A DNA stretch of 14,011 nt from Planctomycetota bacterium (lineage in GTDB: Bacteria > Planctomycetota > SZUA-567 > JAFGNG01). Both the position numbers and the translations under genes were made by a program. The notes beneath the pieces are model-generated. The model did no database searches and had not been told where the DNA came from. It saw nothing but the letters and a program-made list of their open reading frames with translations. Location of the stretch: the NCBI GenBank assembly GCA_016927125.1, contig JAFGNG010000108.1, positions 1 through 14,011 of the forward strand, read 5' to 3'. Each line of letters begins with the position of its first letter. Positions within the stretch are counted from its first letter, which is position 1. Positions 8,384 through 14,011 of the stretch are shown here, piece after piece.

Positions 8384-9229
8384 TTAAACGCCACTGAAAG
8401 CGGAGAAGCCTCCGTCTACCGGGACCACAATCCCGCTGATATACTTGCTGGCGGGGGCCGTCAGCCAGAGCAGGGTGCTTACCAACTCATCCGGTTCACC
8501 ATATCTTCCCAGCGGGGTGTTCCTGATAATCTTTCCGCCGCGCGGGGTGGGTTCGCCGGTCTTCTCATCGGTCAGCAAGAAGCGGTTTTGGTTGGTCAGG
8601 AAGAATCCCGGGGCGATGGCGTTCACCCTGACTCCCGCCGGCGCGAAGTGCACTGCCAGCCAGGCGGTGAAGTTGCTGACCGCTGCCTTGGCCGCGCTGT
8701 AAGCCGGGATCTTGGTCAGGGGAATAATCGCATTCATACTGGAGAGGTTGATAATGATCCCATCCTTATGTTCAACCATATCCTTACCAAACACCTGGCT
8801 GGGAAGGAGGGTACCAACAAAATTCAAGTTAAAGACAAACTGGATCGCCTTGATATCGAGATCGAAGAAGGTTGGATCGAGCTGGTCTGTGACGGTCTCT
8901 CCGCCAGTAGTAGCAATCGGGTGGTTGCCGCCAGCCCCGTTGATCAGGATCTGCGCGACTCCCCATTCTTTGAGAACGGTTTCGCGCGCCTTTTCGACAG
9001 ATTCGCGGGCCAGCACATCACATTCAATTCCAATAGCCTGGCCGCCATTCTTGCAGATTTCATCAGCCTTGGCCTTGGCAGCCTCGGGATTGAGGTCTAG
9101 GATTGCCACCTTGGCACCATTCGCAGCCATCGCCTCCGCCATCACCCCGCAAAGGACACCCCCACCTCCGGTTAAAACTACTACCTTACCCTCAATACCA
9201 AAGAGTGAATTTATGTTGTAATTACTCAT
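8384..9229 (-). CDS. SDR-family oxidoreductase, probable D-mannonate oxidoreductase
   Basis: The 281-residue protein is a classical short-chain dehydrogenase. The cofactor loop is LTGGGGVLCGVMAEAMAANG at 19-38, and Asp45 in ILDLN at the end of strand 2 points to NAD preference. NGAG lies at 97-100, the catalytic Ser163 or Ser164 is in NLSSMNA, and Tyr177 and Lys181 are in the YSAAK motif. The C terminus has GRYGEPDELVSTLLWL at 241-256 and SGIVVPVDGGFSAFSGV at the end. The GVLCG loop, FNLNFVGT at 133-140 and this C terminus resemble SDR-type D-mannonate oxidoreductases (fructuronate reductases, UxuB/YjmF of Gram-positive bacteria) and gluconate 5-dehydrogenases. The exact substrate is inferred. 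GAGAGGGG just upstream of the ATG is the ribosome site. The gene leads the operon with the HAD hydrolase. Confidence 0.87.
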   Translation of the reverse strand: MSNYNINSLFGIEGKVVVLTGGGGVLCGVMAEAMAANGAKVAILDLNPEAAKAKADEICKNGGQAIGIECDVLARESVEKARETVLKEWGVAQILINGAGGNHPIATTGGETVTDQLDPTFFDLDIKAIQFVFNLNFVGTLLPSQVFGKDMVEHKDGIIINLSSMNAIIPLTKIPAYSAAKAAVSNFTAWLAVHFAPAGVRVNAIAPGFFLTNQNRFLLTDEKTGEPTPRGGKIIRNTPLGRYGEPDELVSTLLWLTAPASKYISGIVVPVDGGFSAFSGV

Positions 9230-9300
9230 GATTTCCCCTCTCTTTTAATCATCATTGAGCCTTGGATAAAGAATAAAATCCTTGCACATCTAAACAAGGT

Positions 9301-9319
9301 TTAGCGAAACGGTTGCTAA
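9301..9319. promoter_or_regulatory. Candidate LacI-family operator
   Basis: The sequence TTAGCGAAACGGTTGCTAA has TTAGC/GCTAA arms around a central CG. Its core reads AA-n-CG-n-TT-n-C, which fits the usual LacI/GalR operator pattern. It starts at the -10 hexamer of the minus-strand promoter and extends over the expected transcription start, where a repressor would block initiation. No regulator gene is present in the window. Confidence 0.4.
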
Positions 9320-9347
9320 TAGTATGATATTATTATTAAAAAAGCAA
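9319..9347 (-). promoter_or_regulatory. Candidate sigma70 promoter of the SDR-HAD operon
   Basis: On the minus strand, TTGCTT (9347-9342) and TACTAT (9324-9319) are separated by exactly 17 bases of AT-rich DNA. Transcription would start near 9312 and give a leader of about 80 bases before the SDR start codon. It is the best hexamer pair I found upstream of this operon. Confidence 0.45.
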
Positions 9348-9433
9348 GCTGGATACACCGCTTTATACAAAGATGAGTCAGCGAGAACTGAAAAAATTAA
9401 ATTAATTTATACTATAATTCCACATGATACGAG

Positions 9434-9463
9434 TTGACACCAAGTGGTATATTTCTATATAAA
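9434..9463 (+). promoter_or_regulatory. Candidate sigma70 promoter of the second fapA gene
   Basis: A perfect -35 hexamer TTGACA (9434-9439) is followed after 18 bases by TATAAA (9458-9463), or after 16 bases by TATATA (9456-9461). The start of transcription would fall near 9470, about 45 bases before the ATG at 9517. An AT-rich inverted repeat, TATATTT at 9448-9454 and AAATATA at 9461-9467, covers the -10 region and might be an operator, though such repeats arise easily in AT-rich DNA. Confidence 0.45.
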
Positions 9464-9516
9464 TATAGCTAACAACTTGACCTGCATATAGTTAAACAGC
9501 AAACGGAAGTCTATTA

Positions 9517-10947
9517 ATGAGCCGGCAGCCAAGAGAGCAAGCACTTCTCTTACAAGTCGATCCCGATAAATTGCACGCCTCCCTGGTTTGCGTAGAGTCC
9601 AATACACCGGGATGTTTTGATAATATTCTGGGCGCGCGCGAAGCCTTACAGAACCATAACATAAAATTTGGCATTAATACCTCACTCCTGCAGGAAACCT
9701 TTGAAAAACAGGAAAGCATGGAGCTTGGCTCAAAGGTTGTTATTGCTAGGAGCCAGGACCCGGTCGAGCCCGTGGATGGAAGAGTAGAATTTTTAGTTGA
9801 TGTCAGCGGCGAGGCTAAGTATTCCGGAGCGCAAGAGGAATTTGGCAGCGTGGACTTCCGCTCTGCAACCTCCGTAACCTGTGTTAAACAGGGGGAACTT
9901 CTGGCAAAGATCTTTCCCCCCAAGCAGGGTAAGCCCGGCTGTAACATCTGCGGCGAGACCATACCCGCGCGGCAGCCCAAGGAGGCCTTTATCCGGGCAG
10001 GCTCAAATGTTAACTTCGATGCCAAGGAAAAGACCTTCACCGCGGTTGAAGGAGGCAGGCCGGTTTTTGCTGACGGTGTCTTGTCGGTCTTACCGGTCTA
10101 TGAAGTTTCTGGCGATGTGGATTATGAAACCGGGCATATCAAATTCGCCGGCAGCGTGGTGGTGAAGGGCAATGTCCTTAATGATTTTAATATCGAAGCA
10201 AAGGAGATTGAGGTCGGGGGCACGGTCGGCGCCTGCAACCTCACCGCTACCAACAATATCATGATCATTGGCGGGATCAATGGCAATGACCGCGCCGTCA
10301 TCAAGGCCGGCGGCAGTGTCACGGCAAAATACATTAACAACTGTTACGTGGAATGCCTGGGGAATATCACTTCTCCCAACGGGATCTTGAACTCCAAGAT
10401 TATGTGTAACGGGATGGTCCGCTCAACCACACTAATTGGAGGCGCTACCTGCGCCCGCCTGGGAGTAGAGGTTAAGGAAGTCGGTAGCGACATGGGTGTA
10501 GCCACCCAGGTCGAGCTTGGGGTTGATATCCTGGTTCGCAAGCTTGAAAACCTGCTCGAAGTGATTGATGGTGAGATTGAAAAACTGCTGACGCCATATG
10601 CCATTCTGCTGGAAGACATCAAGCAGTACCGCGCTTATCCTGACGAGAAAAAAGCAGCGATTAAAGAGAATTTCGAGCTTTTTAAGGATCTCAAGGGAAA
10701 GCATGAACGCCTTGCCAAGCGGAGAGTCGGACTCCTCCAGAATGCCACGGCAGAGCCTCTTAAGGAAATCGTGGTGCTGGGTACGATTTATGCCGATACC
10801 ATTGTGCGTACTGATTTCTGCATGCGAAATTTTAACCAGGCAATCAATGGCCCGGTTCGGATTGTTGAGGACATCGCCTCTTCAACCATGGCCACAGCGC
10901 CATATTCGCAAAAAGAAAATAAAACTGAACTGGCGGAAAAAGCTTAA
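9517..10947 (+). CDS. FapA (DUF342) family protein, single-module form
   Basis: The 476-residue protein is a shorter relative of the FapA protein at 2990-5080. Residues about 18-195 form one N-terminal module (ALQNHNIKFGINTSLLQE at 43-60, KQGKPGCNICGETIPARQPKE at 136-156). Residues about 196-345 are the beta-helix repeats (SGDVDYETGHIKFAGSVVVKGN at 198-219, GGSVTAKYINNCYVECLGNI). Residues about 338-405 are charged and probably coiled coil, and the end is hydrophilic. Cys142 and Cys145 form a C-x-x-C at a turn that in the other copy reads VGVPGKTLKGE, so these cysteines are particular to this protein. There is no signal peptide or membrane segment. GGAAG at 9505-9509 supports the start. It probably heads an operon with the receiver-like gene 51 bases downstream. 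FapA function is poorly defined, and the absence of flagellar genes argues against assuming a flagellar role. Confidence 0.85.
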   Translation: MSRQPREQALLLQVDPDKLHASLVCVESNTPGCFDNILGAREALQNHNIKFGINTSLLQETFEKQESMELGSKVVIARSQDPVEPVDGRVEFLVDVSGEAKYSGAQEEFGSVDFRSATSVTCVKQGELLAKIFPPKQGKPGCNICGETIPARQPKEAFIRAGSNVNFDAKEKTFTAVEGGRPVFADGVLSVLPVYEVSGDVDYETGHIKFAGSVVVKGNVLNDFNIEAKEIEVGGTVGACNLTATNNIMIIGGINGNDRAVIKAGGSVTAKYINNCYVECLGNITSPNGILNSKIMCNGMVRSTTLIGGATCARLGVEVKEVGSDMGVATQVELGVDILVRKLENLLEVIDGEIEKLLTPYAILLEDIKQYRAYPDEKKAAIKENFELFKDLKGKHERLAKRRVGLLQNATAEPLKEIVVLGTIYADTIVRTDFCMRNFNQAINGPVRIVEDIASSTMATAPYSQKENKTELAEKA

Positions 10948-10998
10948 GTTAACCAGAATCTGAGCAAACAGGGATAGATCTGAAAGGTTAAGCCTAAG

Positions 10999-11448
10999 AT
11001 GGGTAAGAAGTTCACCCTGGAAGAGCTGGTAGAAATCCAGAAAAAATTTGAAGAAATGTTCCTCGAAAAGGATACGTATTTCCTGCTCGTTGATCGGCAG
11101 ATCGGTTCGCGCCGGGGATTAAAGAATGCCTTGGTCAAAGCCGGAGCGGAGGACCATTATATTCTTGAAGCTAACGATGCCATGGATGCGACCATCCAGG
11201 CCAGCCGGAACCAGAACACGTTCGTAGTTTTTACAGAATTGAAACTGCCCGATACGGACGCTGACAAATTGGTAGAACGGATCAAAAGCAAACCCGGGCA
11301 TGAAAATGACGTTTTTGTGCTGGTTACCGGGGAAAAAAGCGATGCCCGCTTCAAAAAGGCTGTCCAGGCCGGAATCACAGCCCACCTGCCGAAACCAATC
11401 GTTGACACAGAGGTTGCATCCCTTGCAAAAAAACTTAAACTAGTATAG
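10999..11448 (+). CDS. Receiver-like (CheY-fold) protein with Glu at the phosphoacceptor site
   Basis: The protein has 149 residues: a helical N-terminal stretch of about 25 and a single response-regulator receiver domain, with no output domain. The fold markers align: YFLLVDRQIGSRRGLKNAL at 27-45 (strand 1, helix 1), TFVVFTELKLPDTDADKL at 74-91 (strand 3 and the LP turn), VFVLVTGE at 105-112 with Thr110, and LPKP at 130-133 with conserved Lys132. At the usual phosphorylated aspartate stands Glu80, and the acidic pair after strand 1 is Asp32-Arg33 rather than Asp-Asp or Glu-Asp. It is therefore unlikely to be phosphorylated normally and may be locked in an active-like state or work as a protein-interaction module. 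AAAGG at 10983-10987 precedes the start. It lies 51 bases after the second fapA gene and probably shares its transcript. Confidence 0.78.
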   Translation: MGKKFTLEELVEIQKKFEEMFLEKDTYFLLVDRQIGSRRGLKNALVKAGAEDHYILEANDAMDATIQASRNQNTFVVFTELKLPDTDADKLVERIKSKPGHENDVFVLVTGEKSDARFKKAVQAGITAHLPKPIVDTEVASLAKKLKLV

Positions 11449-11541
11449 TCTAATAGGCCGGTTATAGAGTTGTGCCGGAGAAGTATTTTCAGCAATTGAA
11501 TTTGGTGATTTAAGTTTACGTTTGTCAATTTGGAGAAGGAA

Positions 11542-13629
11542 ATGGCACGCAATCTGGTATTGGAGAACGGCAAGGTAAAATTTGTTTTTAGCAGCACCGG
11601 TAACCTGAAGTCTATCACGGATCTTAAGAAGAATGAAACCGTTGCCTGCAAGGGTGCAAATAATCCCCTTTGGCAGCTCCTCTTCAGGGATAAGAAAGGC
11701 AAGATTAAACATGTGCCAGCAACAAAAGCTCAGTTGCTTGACGCGGCTTTGTCTCCCCAGAACAAACTGGTAATGACCTGGGATCTCAAAACCCTCAAGA
11801 CCAAGGTCAAGGCTACGGTGCAGCTTGATGACACCGCCATCGCGAGTTGGACCGTGGAGGTGAAGAACAAGTCCGGCATGAGCCTCTGGGAAGTACAGTA
11901 CCCCATGATCGGCGGCCTGCAGCCCTTTGAGGGTAAGGGCGAGAATGACAAGCTGGTTGTGCCCTGGCAATACGGCCTCGAGATCGACAATCCCGTTGAT
12001 TTCATCAAGCAGGGCGGGGCGTCCGCAATTGACTGGATTACTGATTTCGGCCAATGCGATACCGACGAGGGCGTCAACAAGGTAGCCTTCTCCTATCCGG
12101 GAATGTGGTCTCTGCAGATGATGGCGTTTTATAATGCCAAGAAGACCGGCATCTACTTCGCCGCCTATGACAGCCAAGCCAGGTTCAAGCGGTTCGGCAT
12201 GTACCAGGACTCCAAGACCAGTGTCTCCATGGTCATGACCAACTATCCCGACGAGCGCATCAAGGCGAACCTGGATTACAAGTCCCCGTACGCGGTCAAG
12301 GTCGGGCTCTTCTCCGGTAAATGGTACGATGCCTCCAAGATTTACCGCGAATGGGCGTTGCAACAACGCTGGTGCAGCAAGGGTACTACCAGGAGCCGGA
12401 AGGATATTCCCAAGTGGCTCAAGGACACGGATTTCTGGTATTGGAACTGGCGCGACCAGTGCCGGTATGGCACTCCCACCCCCATGGCGAAGATCATGAC
12501 TGCGCTTAAGAAAAAACTTGGTTGTAATATGGCGCTGCACTGGTATGGCTCCCATTGTGAGCCCTTCAACATGACCATGCCGGAGATCTTCCCGATCAGC
12601 GAGTCCAAAGCCATGAAGCTGAAAGCCTCGCTCGAGATTATGCATCGGCAGAACATCCACGCCATCCCCTATATCAACCCAAGGATGTGCGACTCTGAGA
12701 CCGAAACCTGGAAGAAGTACAATGTCAAGGAACTGGTCTGCCTCACCGAGACGGGAGAGATTCATCGCGAAGAATATGGCTCCCAACTACCGTGGAATAC
12801 TATCTGCCCGACGCAGAAGAAGTGGCATAAGGTCATCCTCGATATTGTCAAGGAGTGCATGGACCATAAGTATGACGGGGTTTACCTCGACCAAGTGTCC
12901 TCCTGCTACGCAGTGCCCTGTTTTAACAAGAAACACGGCCACCCGCTGGGCGGGGGAAACGGCTGGTACAGGGGCAACGAGCAGATGATGGAGTTGATCC
13001 AGAAGTATGCCAAGAAGCGCAACAAGGATTCCTGCTTCACCTCCGAATCAACCGTGGAATGCTTCAACCATGTCTTTGACGCTAACCTGGCCCGCATGGC
13101 CACCAATGTCAGCGCCAACCTGCTGGGCAGCAAGAACGCCTTCCCGATTCCGCTATGTAATAGCATTTACCATGATTATATCATTACCTACGGTTCGGTA
13201 ACCTACTTTGACCGAGGCGTTCCCGCCGAGCAGGTTTACCTGGAGGGCGCACTCAACCTGGTCAGCGGCAACCAGCTTTGCTTCGAGGGCTATACCATCT
13301 ACCACATCAAGAACAAGGCGGTGGATCATTTCCTGGATTACTACCGTACCCTTTGCCAGTACCGTAAGAAGTACCGGGCTTATTTCAACCTCGGCGTCTG
13401 GGAGAATCCCGTCGAAATCAAGACCAAGAGCGTTGAAACCCTGGTCAATAAGAACGGCAAGAAGAAGATGGTCCCGGCGGTCTTTACAGTAAGCTGGAAG
13501 ATGAAGAAGACGCTTCACACCTTTGTCAACCACACCACCAAGCCGCAGAAGATTGAATTCAAACTTAAAGGTAAACAACGCAAGCTGACCATCCCGCCGT
13601 TGGATGTAGTCGGGATTGAAGTAAAATAA
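11542..13629 (+). CDS. DUF6259-like TIM-barrel protein, probable glycoside hydrolase relative
   Basis: From the ATG at 11542 the product has 695 residues. The frame can be extended to a TTG at 11530, but GGAGAAGGA at 11532-11540 is an ideal ribosome site for the ATG, so the shorter form is preferred. Residues about 1-280 look like a beta-sandwich (LENGKVKFVFSSTGNLKSI near the start, WTVEVKNKSGMSLWEVQYP). A (beta/alpha)8 barrel follows (DTDFWYWNWRDQC, MALHWYGSH, IHAIPYINPRM, YDGVYLDQVS with Asp450, then SESTVE with Glu502 and Glu506), and a C-terminal beta region ends the protein. This matches large DUF6259-type proteins of PVC bacteria; catalysis on a carbohydrate is inferred, with Asp450 and Glu502 or Glu506 as candidate catalytic residues. 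No signal peptide is present, so the substrate should be intracellular. AAG and C-ending codons predominate after about 11760, unlike the fapA genes, which suggests high expression. Confidence 0.72.
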   Translation: MARNLVLENGKVKFVFSSTGNLKSITDLKKNETVACKGANNPLWQLLFRDKKGKIKHVPATKAQLLDAALSPQNKLVMTWDLKTLKTKVKATVQLDDTAIASWTVEVKNKSGMSLWEVQYPMIGGLQPFEGKGENDKLVVPWQYGLEIDNPVDFIKQGGASAIDWITDFGQCDTDEGVNKVAFSYPGMWSLQMMAFYNAKKTGIYFAAYDSQARFKRFGMYQDSKTSVSMVMTNYPDERIKANLDYKSPYAVKVGLFSGKWYDASKIYREWALQQRWCSKGTTRSRKDIPKWLKDTDFWYWNWRDQCRYGTPTPMAKIMTALKKKLGCNMALHWYGSHCEPFNMTMPEIFPISESKAMKLKASLEIMHRQNIHAIPYINPRMCDSETETWKKYNVKELVCLTETGEIHREEYGSQLPWNTICPTQKKWHKVILDIVKECMDHKYDGVYLDQVSSCYAVPCFNKKHGHPLGGGNGWYRGNEQMMELIQKYAKKRNKDSCFTSESTVECFNHVFDANLARMATNVSANLLGSKNAFPIPLCNSIYHDYIITYGSVTYFDRGVPAEQVYLEGALNLVSGNQLCFEGYTIYHIKNKAVDHFLDYYRTLCQYRKKYRAYFNLGVWENPVEIKTKSVETLVNKNGKKKMVPAVFTVSWKMKKTLHTFVNHTTKPQKIEFKLKGKQRKLTIPPLDVVGIEVK

Positions 13630-13650
13630 AAGGTTAAAGTTCGATTAATT

Positions 13651-13688
13651 CAATAAACCTCTCCCCGCTAACGAGGAGAGGTTTATTG
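13651..13688. terminator. Bidirectional intrinsic terminator
   Basis: CAATAAACCTCTCC at 13651-13664 and GGAGAGGTTTATTG at 13675-13688 form a perfect 14-bp stem around CCGCTAACGA. The outer arms are T-rich at the 3' side on both strands. It lies between two converging genes, 21 bases after the DUF6259-like stop and 18 bases past the stop of the cstA-family gene, so it can end both transcripts. Confidence 0.85.
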
Positions 13689-13706
13689 ATGTCTGCAAGC
13701 ACCTGC

Positions 13707-14011
13707 TTAACTTGCCTGGCTAACTTTCCTGGTTTTAACCATCGCCAGGGCCGCTTCAATCACCATCCAGACCTCCAGCGCCATGATGATAATCGAGATC
13801 ACGAGCGGATATATCTGGGGGGAAGCAGAGTCGAGAGTGTTATAAAACATCCTGATATTGCAGAGCATTGCCCAGCCGGTCATTACCAGCATCAGTAAAA
13901 AAGGAATCAGGGTATAGCCCAGCGGCTTGCCTTTACGCGCCAGGTAGACCGTAACTACCAGCAAGGCCAGGGCCGCCAGCAACTGGTTCGTGGCGCCGAA
14001 GAGGGGCCAGA
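13707..14011 (-). CDS. cstA: CstA-family carbon starvation protein, C-terminal part (runs off the right edge)
   Basis: The frame is open from the right edge to a TAA at 13709-13707 and gives about 100 residues. It starts WPLFGATNQLLAALALLVVTVYLARKG, which is the conserved C-terminal motif of CstA peptide/pyruvate transporters. Two further hydrophobic segments follow (YTLIPFLLMLVMTGWAML and YPLVISIIIMALEVWMVIEAAL), so at least three membrane helices are present. CstA proteins import peptides or pyruvate across the inner membrane, often under carbon limitation. The N-terminal helices lie outside the window, so the substrate class and the start cannot be judged. The gene converges on the DUF6259-like gene and shares the hairpin terminator. 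Confidence 0.85.
   Translation of the reverse strand, partial: WPLFGATNQLLAALALLVVTVYLARKGKPLGYTLIPFLLMLVMTGWAMLCNIRMFYNTLDSASPQIYPLVISIIIMALEVWMVIEAALAMVKTRKVSQAS

Noticed and set aside
8398..8417. Small CGGAG/CTCCG hairpin near the SDR stop, considered as an intra-operon terminator
   Set aside because: It is only five base pairs, lies within the coding end, and has no T run in the direction of transcription.
9373..9405. Ten-codon frame starting ATGAGTCAG in the divergent intergenic region
   Set aside because: It has no ribosome site and is very short and AT-rich, so it is indistinguishable from chance.
11440..12786. 448-codon open frame on the minus strand opposite the DUF6259-like gene
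   Set aside because: It mirrors a strongly biased sense gene whose codon choice removes stops from the opposite strand. The product has no recognisable domain, and there is no ribosome site or promoter at its start.

Overview
The window reads as ordinary bacterial chromosome, densely coding, with no rRNA, tRNA, CRISPR array, insertion sequence or phage gene that I can see. No marker gene fixes the taxonomy. The combination of two FapA/DUF342 proteins without flagellar genes, a DUF6259-type TIM-barrel protein, an SDR-type mannonate oxidoreductase and a CstA-family transporter suggests a Gram-negative bacterium of the PVC type (Lentisphaerota, Kiritimatiellota or relatives). That placement is inference.

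Layout, left to right. Positions 3-59 carry the last 18 codons of an unidentified gene. Next on the + strand are larB (106-876) and a stand-alone NAD(P)HX dehydratase, nnrD (880-1743), three bases apart. Both act on pyridine nucleotides. A lone 2-oxoacid dehydrogenase E2-type acyltransferase follows (1831-2853); it has a lipoyl domain and a catalytic domain but no recognisable E3-binding domain. A long FapA protein with a duplicated N-terminal module comes next (2990-5080), then a GT4 glycosyltransferase (5150-6268) and a geranylgeranyl-reductase-family flavoprotein (6319-7440).

The strand then switches. An SDR oxidoreductase resembling D-mannonate oxidoreductase (9229-8384) and a HAD hydrolase (8336-7452) form a minus-strand operon. 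It has a good candidate sigma70 promoter with a LacI-type operator overlapping the expected start of transcription. Divergent from it, a second, shorter FapA protein (9517-10947) is followed by a receiver-like protein (10999-11448) whose phosphoacceptor aspartate is replaced by glutamate. A DUF6259/glycoside-hydrolase-like protein (11542-13629) closes the + strand series. A perfect 14-bp inverted repeat, probably a bidirectional terminator, separates it from the 3' end of a converging cstA-family gene that runs off the right edge.

Functional reading. There are at least three themes: pyridine nucleotide metabolism (larB, nnrD), sugar or uronate catabolism (SDR, HAD, DUF6259 protein), and envelope or polymer functions (two FapA proteins, GT4, isoprenoid reductase). 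The strongest candidate for something poorly described is the FapA plus Glu-receiver pair at 9517-11448, with the duplicated-module FapA nearby. The evidence supports an unusual gene pair, not a demonstrated new system.
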